From: an uncultured Verrucomicrobia subdivision 3 bacterium
Lineage (GTDB): Bacteria; Verrucomicrobiota; Verrucomicrobiia; Limisphaerales; UBA11358
DNA: 64,000 bases
NCBI GenBank assembly: GCA_903922735.1
Contig: CAIXUZ010000077.1
Coordinates: forward strand, 1 to 64,000
Reading direction: 5' to 3'
In this document: piece by piece, positions 49,608 to 58,709 of the stretch
Numbering within the stretch: the first letter of the stretch is position 1
How the letters are laid out: each line of letters begins with the position of its first letter
Notes under the pieces: model-generated
Seen by the model: only the letters and a program-made list of their open reading frames with translations
Told to the model about the DNA's origin: nothing
Database searches by the model: none
Translations under genes and position numbers: made by a program

Positions 49608-50568
49608 TTTTTCTCCGGGGTTTCAAGGGTTTCACCGCTTTAGGCATAACACTTACCGGCGCGGCGCTGGCCATCATCCAGCGCACCGGCACATTGTTCA
49701 CCACGGCCAGATCCGCCGAGGCGATGTCGCCTTTGTTCGTTTGTTTTCCGTAATCATAAATCTCACGCCAGCGGCGCAACTGCTGCTCCATTTTGTCGAG
49801 GCCAAAGGTGATCTGGCTGCCCGACCCCGTCGTCGCCACCACCACACCGGGCGCGGAAACATCCAAACGCCGCAAATCCACCAACCCCGCCATCGGTGAT
49901 TTGCTGAAGGCGACGATCAACTTGAGCGCCGCCTGCACCGGCGGCAATTCCACCCGCCGCCCCGGCTGCAATTGAAACGCATTCAACCCCGCGATCACAG
50001 GCAATTGTGAATTCACCTGCGCCAACGGCACCGTGCAAAGCCGCGAATCCAACGGCTGCATCACCATGCCATCGGCGTCGAGCTGAAAAATAGAAACGGC
50101 AATCCCAGCCGCGCCATCGGCGCGCGGCACGTTGACTTGCGCAATCGCCTCACGCTCGGTCACGCGGATCTTCAAGGTGCGCGGCAGGACGCGCTCCACG
50201 GAAACAGAATCAATCACCGAGACCAATTCCAGATTGCGCTTTACCGCCGCGAGGTCGAGCCCGATAAGATTCGCGCCCGGTTTCACCCCCGTCCAGCGAC
50301 GCAACTGGTCCGGTGCAATCACGCCATCCGTCTTCACATCAATTTGCTGGATGGCAAAATCGGCGTTCTGATAAACAAACGCATTGAGCACAACTTCGCC
50401 AGCGCGCCAGAGCAGATACAAGCCAAAGAAAGGCCCAGCCACCACGAGAAATAAAAACAACCCTAACCTCAACCGCGAAGCACGCACCTGATCGGAACGC
50501 AGCTTAACGTCCAGCACGTTGTGACGGTGCAGACGGCGGTTCTTGTTTTGTTCGCGCTTAAACCACAT
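49600..50568 (-). CDS. ftsQ: Cell division protein FtsQ
   Basis: A 322-residue divisome protein with a basic cytoplasmic N-terminus, one transmembrane segment (about residues 38-60, LGLFLFLVVAGPFFGLYLLW), then a POTRA domain (IQQIDVKTDGVIAPDQLRRWTGV) and the beta domain with RVLPRTLKIRVTEREAIA. This order is that of FtsQ/DivIB. ATG at 50568 is chosen since the frame upstream is antisense-like sequence in ddl. It is 5 bp after the ddl stop. Confidence 0.88.
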   Translation of the reverse strand: MWFKREQNKNRRLHRHNVLDVKLRSDQVRASRLRLGLFLFLVVAGPFFGLYLLWRAGEVVLNAFVYQNADFAIQQIDVKTDGVIAPDQLRRWTGVKPGANLIGLDLAAVKRNLELVSVIDSVSVERVLPRTLKIRVTEREAIAQVNVPRADGAAGIAVSIFQLDADGMVMQPLDSRLCTVPLAQVNSQLPVIAGLNAFQLQPGRRVELPPVQAALKLIVAFSKSPMAGLVDLRRLDVSAPGVVVATTGSGSQITFGLDKMEQQLRRWREIYDYGKQTNKGDIASADLAVVNNVPVRWMMASAAPVSVMPKAVKPLKPRRKNV

Positions 50569-50573
50569 TGATT

Positions 50574-51491
50574 TCAAGCGGCGATTGCCGCGTTCCGTTT
50601 CAACGCCAACTCCACCATTCGCTGGCAGAGTTCGGCAAAATTTATTCCCGCCGCCGCGGCGGCTTTCGGGAACAGGCTTGTTTCCGTCATGCCCGGCAGC
50701 GTGTTCACCTCCAGCACCATCGGCAAGCCATCCATGCGCACCATCACGTCCACCCGCGCATAATCGCGTCCACCCACCGCCTGAAACGCGGCGAGCGCAG
50801 CCTCCTGAATCCGCTTCGTCGTCCCGGCATCGAACTCGGCCGGACAAAAATATTTCGTCGCGCCCGGGGTATACTTGCTATGCGCGTCATAGACACCGTT
50901 GTCCGGGCGAACTTCGACCACCGGCATCGGTTTACCGTCAAGAATCCCCACCGTCGTCTCGCGCCCAAAGATCTTTTCCTCAACCAGAACTTCCGAGTCA
51001 TATTTCAGGGACACCGCCAGCGCCGCCGACCAGTCCTCGAAGCGCTCAACAAATTGCAGTCCAACACTTGAACCCTGCCGCGACGGCTTCACGACCAACG
51101 GCACGCAAAAATTCTCCGGAAACGGCTCCGCCGCCGAATGCACCGTCAAAAATTTCGGCGTCGGCACGCCGGCTTGAATGCAACTTTGCTTTGTCAGCAC
51201 CTTGTCGAACGCGACCCGGCTCGCCTCCGCGTCACAGCCGGTGTAAGGCACGCCCAGTTCGTCCAAACGCCTCTGAATCGTGCCGTCTTCGCCGTAAGTT
51301 CCATGCAGCGAGAGAAACACCACGTCGGTTGCCGCCGGCAAAATCCAGTCCGGTGGGCGCGGATCAAGCTCATGCACCGCATGGCCGAGCGAACGCAGCG
51401 CCTTTGCCACCGCCGCGCCGGAGCGCAACGAGATTTCGCGCTCCGCACTCGGACCGCCCAGCATCACGGTAAGGTTCAACTTCCGGCTCAT
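50574..51491 (-). CDS. ddl: D-alanine--D-alanine ligase
   Basis: A 305-residue ATP-grasp ligase that joins two D-alanines for peptidoglycan. Visible are VMLGGPSAEREISLRSG, FLSLHGTYGEDGTIQ, VPYTGCDAEASRVAFDK, VVKPSRQGSSVG, the RVDVMVRMDG metal region and LEVNTLPGMTETSLFP. The active-site set is complete. It overlaps murB by ATGA. Confidence 0.96.
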   Translation of the reverse strand: MSRKLNLTVMLGGPSAEREISLRSGAAVAKALRSLGHAVHELDPRPPDWILPAATDVVFLSLHGTYGEDGTIQRRLDELGVPYTGCDAEASRVAFDKVLTKQSCIQAGVPTPKFLTVHSAAEPFPENFCVPLVVKPSRQGSSVGLQFVERFEDWSAALAVSLKYDSEVLVEEKIFGRETTVGILDGKPMPVVEVRPDNGVYDAHSKYTPGATKYFCPAEFDAGTTKRIQEAALAAFQAVGGRDYARVDVMVRMDGLPMVLEVNTLPGMTETSLFPKAAAAAGINFAELCQRMVELALKRNAAIAA

Positions 51492-52405
51492 TCTTCGCCT
51501 ATGATTTCAACTTCTGTGCGTAAATCAATCCCGCGTTCAGCTTTAGCCTTGGCGACCAAGAAACCAATCAATTCCAACACATTTTGAGCGGTGGCGTCGC
51601 CATCATTCACCAGAAAATTGCCGTGCTCCAGCGAAACCCGTGCACCACCAATTTTCGTGCCTTTCAGTCCGAGTTCGTCAATCAGTTTGCCCGCTGGAAT
51701 CGCCACCGGATTCTTGAACATACAACCGGCGCTGGGTGCAGCCGGCTGCGAACTCCAGCGAACCTCGCTGTAGGTTTTCATCCGCGCCTCGATGATCGCG
51801 CGCGCCTGCGGCGTGCAAATAAATACCGCACCCAGAGCGATGCGATTTTTCAAAGCATCGCAGCAACGGTAACCGGTGGACATTTCGGACGCCTTCAGTT
51901 CATGGACATCACCGGAAAAATCCATCACGCGGACGGATTCCACAGCGTTAAAAGTCTCGCCGCCCATGGCCCCGGCGTTCATCCGCAGCGCCCCGCCGAT
52001 GCTGCCGGGAATGCCTTCCAAAAACTCCACCCCGCTCAAGCCGGCGCGCTTCGCCTCAACCGCGACGTTTTTCTGCTTGGCACCCGCGCCGGCACGGATG
52101 CGCGGACCATCAATCTCAATTCGTGAGAATTCCGGCGACGACAAACAAATCACCACCCCGTGAAAGCCGCCATCGCGCACGATCAGATTCGAGCCGCGAC
52201 CGAGAACAAAAAACTTCACGGCCCGTTCGCTGCAAAACTTCAGAACCGCCCCCACATCCGCTTCATTTGCCGGCTCGACAAAAGCATCCGCCGGCCCGCC
52301 AACGCGCAGGGTCGTATGCTTCGACATCGGCTCCTCGCGCTTGATGACCGTTCCGGGCGAAACGCGCGGGGCCAATTCTTCAGCAATGGACGGAGTGACA
52401 AGCAT
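51488..52405 (-). CDS. murB: UDP-N-acetylenolpyruvoylglucosamine reductase
   Basis: A 305-residue type II MurB flavoprotein that reduces enolpyruvyl-UDP-GlcNAc to UDP-MurNAc. Visible are HTTLRVGGPADAF, the FAD-binding FVLGRGSNLIVRDGG, FLEGIPGSIGGALRMNAGA, and the proton-donor segment SAGCMFKNP. In that segment the residue usually Ser is Cys. The terminal Glu lies in the EVEII end. It sits between murG (2-bp gap) and ddl (overlap); murC, usually here, is absent. Confidence 0.95.
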   Translation of the reverse strand: MLVTPSIAEELAPRVSPGTVIKREEPMSKHTTLRVGGPADAFVEPANEADVGAVLKFCSERAVKFFVLGRGSNLIVRDGGFHGVVICLSSPEFSRIEIDGPRIRAGAGAKQKNVAVEAKRAGLSGVEFLEGIPGSIGGALRMNAGAMGGETFNAVESVRVMDFSGDVHELKASEMSTGYRCCDALKNRIALGAVFICTPQARAIIEARMKTYSEVRWSSQPAAPSAGCMFKNPVAIPAGKLIDELGLKGTKIGGARVSLEHGNFLVNDGDATAQNVLELIGFLVAKAKAERGIDLRTEVEIIGEE

Positions 52406-52407
52406 CG

Positions 52408-53583
52408 TCAGGTCACAATCTTCAATTTCATTTCATCGCCAACCGGCGGTTTGGCTTCAAGGCGATGGCTCTGTGTGATTGCGGCCAAAATATGTCCGGC
52501 GATTTCCGCCGCCGCGTTTGGCGCGTGCCATTGCCCCAGAGCGTTTTGAATTCTGGTGCGCGACGCCTCGCTTGTCATCAGCTCGGTCAAAACCGCGGCA
52601 ACCTTTTCCGGCGGTGAATTTTTCTGGTCGAGCAATACCGCCGCGCCGGTCCGCGCGAAAGCGGCCGCGTTGAAAGACTGGTGGTTGTCCGCCGCCGTGG
52701 GCAGCGGCACGAGCGCGGAGGGCAGACGCAGCGCAGCGATTTCGGCAAGCGATGACGCACCGGCGCGGCTAACGCAGATAGTAGCCGCGCCCAGCGCCAA
52801 ATCCATTTCCGCAAGGAACGGCTTCACAACTGAGTTGAGGCCGAGCCTGGCGTAGGCGGAATGGACTAATTCAAAATCCTTCGCCCCGGTGAGATGCAGC
52901 CACTGCCAGTTCTTGCCCACAAATAACGGCAATGCTGATAAAATCAAAAGGTTCAATCCGTGCGCACCCTGACTGCCACCGACGACCAGAACCGTCGGTA
53001 GATTGGGATCAAGGCCAAGCGTTTTCCGGCAACTGGATTCTGGATTTTGAATTCTGAATCCTGACAAAAATTGCGCCCGGACAGGCGTTCCGGTCACGAC
53101 TGTTTTTTTTGCTCGCAGCGTGGCGGCGGCCTCAGGAAAACCGATGAACGCCGTGTCCACAAAGCGCGAGAGAAACCGGTTTGACCGGCCGGGAATGGTG
53201 TTGGACTCGTGCAGAAAGGTTTTTACCGCCGAATCTTTCGCGGCAAAAACCGGCGGGGCGCTGGTAAATCCACCCATTGCCAGCACAGCATCTGGCCGGC
53301 GCCGATGAAATAATTTCCACGCGATGAACAGCGATCGACCAAAGCTGGCAATGAACGGAAGATAATTCCGGTTTTGCAAGCCGACGGCTGGCAACGTGTA
53401 AATCTTTACGCCGATCACGGTTTTCACGGCTTGCTGATCCACGTCTTTCGGCGAAATGAGCACGGCGACAGCGCAGCCGCGCCGCTTCAATTCGCCCGCG
53501 ACGGCGAGACCGGGAAAGAGGTGGCCGCCCGTGCCGCCACACGCAATGGCAACATAGGGCGTTTTTAGGGCGGGGGAATTCAT
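52408..53583 (-). CDS. murG: UDP-GlcNAc:lipid I transferase MurG
   Basis: A 391-residue GT28 glycosyltransferase that adds GlcNAc to lipid I to give lipid II on the inner face of the membrane. Visible are CGGTGGHLFPGLAVA, AMGGFTSAPPVFAA, LHESNTIPGRSNRFLSR, VVGGSQGAHGLN, VSRAGASSLAEIAA and LPTAADNHQSFNAA. Between the two Rossmann domains a heptamer array gives the loop FRIQNPESSCRK. The ATG overlaps the ftsW stop. Confidence 0.95.
   Translation of the reverse strand: MNSPALKTPYVAIACGGTGGHLFPGLAVAGELKRRGCAVAVLISPKDVDQQAVKTVIGVKIYTLPAVGLQNRNYLPFIASFGRSLFIAWKLFHRRRPDAVLAMGGFTSAPPVFAAKDSAVKTFLHESNTIPGRSNRFLSRFVDTAFIGFPEAAATLRAKKTVVTGTPVRAQFLSGFRIQNPESSCRKTLGLDPNLPTVLVVGGSQGAHGLNLLILSALPLFVGKNWQWLHLTGAKDFELVHSAYARLGLNSVVKPFLAEMDLALGAATICVSRAGASSLAEIAALRLPSALVPLPTAADNHQSFNAAAFARTGAAVLLDQKNSPPEKVAAVLTELMTSEASRTRIQNALGQWHAPNAAAEIAGHILAAITQSHRLEAKPPVGDEMKLKIVT
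53033..53060. repeat. Heptamer array l (inside murG)
   Basis: Units CTGGATT, CTGGATT, TTGAATT, CTGAATC with a strict 7-bp period, in the interdomain linker of MurG. Confidence 0.85.
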
Positions 53584-54716
53584 ATTGCCTTGGCGGCAAA
53601 AGGATTGTCGTTGGACTTGGAAATGAAGTCCGACACGGGAATTTTAGACAGATTTGCCTGACGCGCGACGCTAAATAAAATGCCGACGCACGTCAGCATG
53701 GCGAGCAGGTTGGATCCACCATAGCTGATAAACGGCAGCGGCAAACCCTTATTCGGAAGCGCGCTGGTAACGACGCCGATGTTGATGGCGGCCTGCAAAC
53801 TGATGAGCAACGTGATACCGGCAGCGAGCAACATGCCGAAGGTGTCCCTGGCGCGCAACGCGATGTAAAGTCCGCACAGCACGATAACCAAAAACGCCAA
53901 AATCACCGCCAAGGTGGCGATGAGGCCGAGTTCCTCGCCGATTATGGAAAAAATAAAATCCGTGTGATGCTCGGGCACGAAGCCCAGTTTTTGCCGGCCA
54001 TTGCCAAGGCCGAGGCCGTCCCAGCCGCCGGACCCCAGCGCAATCATCGCTTGATAAGCCTGATAGCCGACGCCGTCCTTGCTTTGCTCCAAATTCCACC
54101 AGCTGAAAATCCGTTTCATGCGCATCGGGTCGCGCCAAATGGAGTATCCGAGAGCCGCCAAAGCCAGCGGCACGGGCAACAACATTTTTTTCCAATCCGT
54201 GCCGGCCAGCAGCAACATGCCCAGACTGACGGCCGCAAGTAGAATCGTTGTGCCACGGTCGGGTTCAATGAAAATCAGGCCGAGAATCGCTCCAATGATC
54301 GCCACGGGAAAAATAATTCCCCATTTGAAGGTGGGCATCCAGCGCTGGAAGCGGTCGCCATACCAGGCAAGCACGACGATAAGAGCGATTTTTCCGAGTT
54401 CGGAGGGCTGGAAACGCACGCCGTGAAGGTCGAACCAGCGACGGGCGCCGTTGATTTTGCGCCCAACATGCGGCACAAGCACCAGCGCAAGCAGCAAAAA
54501 GGCGACGATAAAAATCGGCCACGCGATTTTTTTCAGAAGCTGATAGTCCAACGAAGCGGCGGCGACACAGAAACCAAAACCAAACACGCACCAGATGAGC
54601 TGCATCATCAAATAATGCGTCCCAACCTGCGTCATGCTTGAGCTATAAAGCATCACCAGCCCCAACGCGAGGAGGCTGGTGACGCAAAATGCCAGAGTGG
54701 TGACGGCGACTTTCAT
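53580..54716 (-). CDS. ftsW: Lipid II polymerase FtsW
   Basis: A 378-residue SEDS-family membrane protein with about ten helices, the septal peptidoglycan glycosyltransferase that works with FtsI. Visible are the VGRKINGARRWFDLHGVRFQPSE-type segment (GARRW then QPSE, with the catalytic Asp), the GIIF-PV helix, FIEPDRGTT, and the final PFISYGGSNL motif. Full length. It overlaps murG by ATGA and lies 37 bp after the LysM gene. Confidence 0.94.
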   Translation of the reverse strand: MKVAVTTLAFCVTSLLALGLVMLYSSSMTQVGTHYLMMQLIWCVFGFGFCVAAASLDYQLLKKIAWPIFIVAFLLLALVLVPHVGRKINGARRWFDLHGVRFQPSELGKIALIVVLAWYGDRFQRWMPTFKWGIIFPVAIIGAILGLIFIEPDRGTTILLAAVSLGMLLLAGTDWKKMLLPVPLALAALGYSIWRDPMRMKRIFSWWNLEQSKDGVGYQAYQAMIALGSGGWDGLGLGNGRQKLGFVPEHHTDFIFSIIGEELGLIATLAVILAFLVIVLCGLYIALRARDTFGMLLAAGITLLISLQAAINIGVVTSALPNKGLPLPFISYGGSNLLAMLTCVGILFSVARQANLSKIPVSDFISKSNDNPFAAKAI

Positions 54717-54753
54717 CTCAACTTTTCAAAAATCCAGCCGCGCCACGGACAGC

Positions 54754-55533
54754 TTACTTGCCCGGCACGCGAACCGGAGCCGGAGCCGTTACCGGCGGCA
54801 AGGCCGGGACCGGCGCAGCTTCAACCACCGGGGCCGGAGCAGCCGCAGGAGCCGCTTCAGCTTTTGACGGAATTTTCAATTTCTGACCAACCTTGATTTT
54901 GGTCGTGCTTAAACCATTTGCCGTTTGGATAGCTTTGACGCTGGCACCGGTGGCCTTGGCAATCTTGGTGAGCGTATCACCGGATTTCACGGTGTAGCTT
55001 TGGCCTCCGTCCGCAACCGCGCCAACGGAATTATTAGGCGCAGCGTCCGTGCCTGAAACCGCCGATTTGCCACCGGCTGGAATCACAAGTTTCTGCCCGA
55101 CTTTCAATTTCGTCGGAACCACACCAGGGTTGGCCGCTTGCAGCGCCTTGAGCGTCAACCCCTTTTGCTTGGCAATCTTGGCGAGCGAATCACCTTTCGC
55201 AACGACGTATTCAGAACCGCCAACTGGCGCAGCGTCAACCACCGGCGGCAACACCACCGGCGGATTCGTCGGCGGCGGAATCACCACGGGCGGGTTGGAA
55301 ACGGAATTCAGCGGCGGATTGGTAGCGTCCATCGGCACATCATTGGTGGCGAGCGACGGCGGATTCAAATCAGTGTCCGGCTTCTCGCGCTTGCAGCCCT
55401 GAATGAGCATCGCAGTCAGGCCGGTGACGCTCACAGCGAGCACACAGAAGACCGCAAGTTTGAGGCGGGAACGGCGCTGGCTTTGTTGTTCGAGCAGCGA
55501 GCCTTTGGGGACGAACGGATTCGGATTGTTCAT
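54754..55533 (-). CDS. Double-LysM protein with membrane anchor
   Basis: A 259-residue protein with a transmembrane or lipoprotein-like segment near residues 25-47 (LKLAVFCVLAVSVTGLTAMLI, then QGC), a long proline/asparagine-rich spacer, and two LysM domains (EYVVAKGDSLAKIAKQKGL from about residue 108 and SYTVKSGDTLTKIAKATGA from about 178), with an alanine/proline-rich tail. LysM binds glycan chains of peptidoglycan. It occupies the position where murD is usually found, between mraY and ftsW. It may recruit the division machinery to cell wall or organise it; this is inferred from place. Confidence 0.88.
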   Translation of the reverse strand: MNNPNPFVPKGSLLEQQSQRRSRLKLAVFCVLAVSVTGLTAMLIQGCKREKPDTDLNPPSLATNDVPMDATNPPLNSVSNPPVVIPPPTNPPVVLPPVVDAAPVGGSEYVVAKGDSLAKIAKQKGLTLKALQAANPGVVPTKLKVGQKLVIPAGGKSAVSGTDAAPNNSVGAVADGGQSYTVKSGDTLTKIAKATGASVKAIQTANGLSTTKIKVGQKLKIPSKAEAAPAAAPAPVVEAAPVPALPPVTAPAPVRVPGK

Positions 55534-55823
55534 AATTTTGCGCAGGTGCGGGTTTGGTTCGAGGTATGTTTTATTTTTGAGTTTGGCGCGGCGGAACTTT
55601 CCCTCGAAAAATTTCGCAACGCTTTAAATTTATTTTATTTTGGGAGCCGGGCGCGAGTCTTCCGAGGAAAAAATTACCGGCAGAAAGATGAACTGATGAA
55701 ACGCTCTTGCTGACCGGCACACGCCCTGCCGCTCTGCCACAAATTGTTAGCAACCGCGCCCCGCTCACGCAAGCAGCAAAGCGCGGATTTTCAATGTTTT
55801 TTTGTCGCTTCACGGTTTTCATT
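55534..55823. other. Largest gap inside the dcw cluster
   Basis: This 290-bp gap between mraY and the LysM gene has an AT-rich run near 55618-55645 (minus-strand AAAATAAAATAAATTT) that could be a promoter. I see no gene and no terminator hairpin. It may split the cluster into two transcripts. Confidence 0.45.
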
Positions 55824-57002
55824 TCACCGTAATTTCAAGGTCGCCAGCGCCACCACCGCGCACAACACACATAAGATGTAAAACCGGATCACCACTTGCG
55901 ATTCGTGCCAGCCCTTTTTTTGAAAATGATGGTGCAGCGGCGCCATTAAAAAGATTCTTTGCCCCGTGCCGGTGCGGATGCGGGTGTATTTGAACCAGCC
56001 TTTCTGCAACATCACTGACACCGCCTCCGCCACGAAGACTCCCCCCGCAATCACCAGCACAAACGGCTGATGAATCAGCACGGCAATCAGACCAAACGCC
56101 CCTCCCAGCGCCAGCGAGCCGGTATCCCCCATGAACACTTGCGCCGGATGGCAGTTGAACCATAAAAACCCCAGCCCCGCACCGATGAGCGCCGCACAAA
56201 AAACCGTCAATTCACCCGCGCCCAGCACATAGGGTATCTGCAGATACGCCGCCGCCTTAATGTTGCCCGCGAGATAGGTGAAAAATAAAAAAACAAAACC
56301 CACAATCAGCGTGCAGCCAATCGCCAGGCCGTCGAGGCCGTCCGTCAGGTTCACCGCGTTCGAACTGCCGACAATCGCCAGCGCCACAATGATCACACCC
56401 GCCACCGCGCCGATGTGCATCGGGTATTTGTAAAACGGCAGCATCAGCGTCGAGATAAGGCTGCTGTGCCAGACGTGTTTGATACCGAGCAAATGCAGTT
56501 CGCTTTTGGCCGGCAGGTTCCATAAATATATTCCCACAAAAGCCGCCAGTGCAAATTGCACGATTAATTTTACCCGCGGCGGAGTGCCGCCGCCGCTTTG
56601 CTTCACAATTTTAGCATAGTCATCGTAAAACCCCAGCCCAGCCAGCACCAGAACCGCAAGCATCATCAATTCCACCTGCGCGTTCCATTGCGCCCAGAGC
56701 ATCGTGGAAAAAACCAGCGCCACCACAATCAGCAAACCGCCCATGGTCGGCGTGCCTTTTTTATCCACCACATGCCGGACGCCGGATTCCTCGGCCTTGT
56801 CCACATATTCCTGTCCAAATTTCTGCGCCTTCAGCCAGTGGATGATTTTCGGGCCAAACCACCAGCTCAGCGCCAGCGCCGTCACAGCTGCGCCGGCACA
56901 GCGCACGGTAATGTAGCGGAACAGACGCAGAAACGACAACCGCGATTCCCAGTCGCTGCCGTGCGCCCAATCCAAAATTTGCTGGCTCAAAAGATAAAGC
57001 AT
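55824..57002 (-). CDS. mraY: Phospho-N-acetylmuramoyl-pentapeptide transferase MraY
   Basis: A 392-residue integral membrane enzyme with ten predicted helices that transfers phospho-MurNAc-pentapeptide to undecaprenyl phosphate (lipid I). Visible are KKGTPTMGGLLIV, GFYDDYAKI (Asp-rich motif), NAVNLTDGLDGLAIG, WFNCHPAQVFMGDTGSLALG and the HHHFQKKGWHE motif. Full length. It is preceded by a small protein gene that separates it from murF. Confidence 0.96.
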   Translation of the reverse strand: MLYLLSQQILDWAHGSDWESRLSFLRLFRYITVRCAGAAVTALALSWWFGPKIIHWLKAQKFGQEYVDKAEESGVRHVVDKKGTPTMGGLLIVVALVFSTMLWAQWNAQVELMMLAVLVLAGLGFYDDYAKIVKQSGGGTPPRVKLIVQFALAAFVGIYLWNLPAKSELHLLGIKHVWHSSLISTLMLPFYKYPMHIGAVAGVIIVALAIVGSSNAVNLTDGLDGLAIGCTLIVGFVFLFFTYLAGNIKAAAYLQIPYVLGAGELTVFCAALIGAGLGFLWFNCHPAQVFMGDTGSLALGGAFGLIAVLIHQPFVLVIAGGVFVAEAVSVMLQKGWFKYTRIRTGTGQRIFLMAPLHHHFQKKGWHESQVVIRFYILCVLCAVVALATLKLR

Positions 57003-57014
57003 CTGATTTTCAAA

Positions 57015-57326
57015 TCACCGAAATCCATCGTCCTCTTGTGTCTTGCCTGAAAAATCAACAGTCATCCACCTCCTCGGCATTGTTTTATTGGTCGAACAAA
57101 ATGTAAACGACCACCGCGGATCACCAAAATCTGTGGTGATACTGGCACCAATACAATGAAATTGATTCGTCGCGGAACCCATTGCCGCAATCGCGAATTG
57201 ATACGCGTCTGGCAATGAAAGTTTCGGCGGCAGTGAATTGTTGTAAGGCGGCATGAGGAGGCTTGCAAAAACCGTCACCGCCAGTGCGATTAGGCCAATT
57301 GAAATGTATTTAGACCTGATGTTCAT
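57015..57326 (-). CDS. Small membrane-anchored/secreted hypothetical protein in dcw cluster
   Basis: A 103-residue protein with one N-terminal hydrophobic helix (about residues 8-25, ISIGLIALAVTVFASLLM) and a small exported domain with FHCIGASITT, WSFTFCSTNK and WMTVDFSG segments. No known family is recognised. Its start is 2 bp after the murF stop and 12 bp lie before mraY, so it is expressed with them. Base composition is slightly more AT-rich than its neighbours. Confidence 0.65.
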   Translation of the reverse strand: MNIRSKYISIGLIALAVTVFASLLMPPYNNSLPPKLSLPDAYQFAIAAMGSATNQFHCIGASITTDFGDPRWSFTFCSTNKTMPRRWMTVDFSGKTQEDDGFR

Positions 57327-57328
57327 TT

Positions 57329-58705
57329 TTACGCCTTCAATATTTCCGCAATCCGTTCGAGCCGCGACGCGCGAGATGCCTTCAACAGCACCACATCGCC
57401 CGGTTTCAAAAAGTTTTTTATCGCCCCCATCGCGCCTTCGACTTCCGCAAATTCAAACACCCGCATCAGACCGGCATCGCGAGCCGCCTGACCAACCACC
57501 GCCGCCATTTTGCCAACCGCAAACAACTGACCGACTTCCAATTCCGCCGCCCGCCGGCCGATTTCAGCGTGCGCCGCCTCGCTGTGCGCGCCCAGCTCCG
57601 CCATGTCGCCCAGCACCGCCACGCGCCGACCCTGCAACGGCAAACCACACAACGTCTCCAGCGCCGCGATGGTGGAATCCGCATTCGCGTTGTAACTATC
57701 GTCCAGCACGCGCACGCCGTTTACTTCCCAGAAATTCAACCGCATTTTCGCCGCCTGACATTCGGCCAGGCCGCGCTGGATTTCAGCGCGATTCAAGCCC
57801 AACTCTTCACCAACCGCGATCGTAAAAAGAGTATTCACCACCTGATGGCGACCCAGCAAGTTCACGCGATACTCGCCGTCAAAATCTTTCTTCGCCGATT
57901 CGACCTGAAACGTCACGCCGTTTTTATCCAGCCGGATTTTCTTTGCCCGCCAGTCGTTGTTTTTACCAATGCCGACGCGAACAATCTGCGCCCTCGTCCG
58001 CGCGAGAATTATTTCCATCCACTCACTGTCGCCATCCAAAAACAATTTTCCGTCCACCGGCAAAAGCTCCGCGAGCGCGCCTTCCTCCTTCGCCACCCCT
58101 GCGACATCGCCAAAAAATTCCAGATGCTCGCGACCGATATTCGTGATGACACCAAACTTCGGCTGCACCATTTTGACCAGCGGCGCCAGTTCGCCCGGAT
58201 GGTTGGTGCCCACTTCCAACACGGCCGCCTGATGCATTTTCTCCAACCGCAGCAAGGTCATCGGCACGCCGATGTCGTTGTTGAAACTCGCTTCGCTCCA
58301 CAGCGTCAAAAATTTCTGCTGCATGACCGAGGCGAGCAGTTCCTTCACCGTCGTCTTGCCGTTCGAGCCGGCGACTGCGATGACCGGCAAATCAAATTGT
58401 CGGCGATAAGCCGTCGCCAGTTGTCCCAGCGCCACGCGGACATCTTTCACAAGCAACAACGGACAATTCAGATTTAACGCTGGAACTTTATTCTTCTCAA
58501 CGACGATGGCCGCGACATTTTTCGACGCCACTTCGCCAACAAAATCGTGGCCATCGAATTTTTCACCGCGAATAGCAAAGAACAAGTCGCCCACCTTCGC
58601 TTGCCGCGAGTCAATGCAGACATTTTCAACCAGCGTCGCCGTTGAACCGGATTTGAGTTCGGCCCCGCAGGCTTTGGCGACAAGTTTTAATGAGCGGGCT
58701 TCCAC
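57329..58705 (-). CDS. murF: UDP-MurNAc-tripeptide:D-Ala-D-Ala ligase MurF
   Basis: A 458-residue Mur ligase that adds D-Ala-D-Ala to the stem peptide. Visible are the N-terminal substrate domain with VCIDSRQAKVGDLFFAI, the P-loop VAGSNGKTTVKELLA, FNNDIGVPMTLLRL, EVGTNHPGELAPL, GREHLEFFGD and DDSYNANADSTIAALE. All catalytic elements are present. Start is GTG at 58705. It is the only Mur ligase in this cluster; murE, usually upstream, is replaced by a SIMPL-domain gene. Confidence 0.95.
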   Translation of the reverse strand: MEARSLKLVAKACGAELKSGSTATLVENVCIDSRQAKVGDLFFAIRGEKFDGHDFVGEVASKNVAAIVVEKNKVPALNLNCPLLLVKDVRVALGQLATAYRRQFDLPVIAVAGSNGKTTVKELLASVMQQKFLTLWSEASFNNDIGVPMTLLRLEKMHQAAVLEVGTNHPGELAPLVKMVQPKFGVITNIGREHLEFFGDVAGVAKEEGALAELLPVDGKLFLDGDSEWMEIILARTRAQIVRVGIGKNNDWRAKKIRLDKNGVTFQVESAKKDFDGEYRVNLLGRHQVVNTLFTIAVGEELGLNRAEIQRGLAECQAAKMRLNFWEVNGVRVLDDSYNANADSTIAALETLCGLPLQGRRVAVLGDMAELGAHSEAAHAEIGRRAAELEVGQLFAVGKMAAVVGQAARDAGLMRVFEFAEVEGAMGAIKNFLKPGDVVLLKASRASRLERIAEILKA

Positions 58706-58709
58706 AAAA

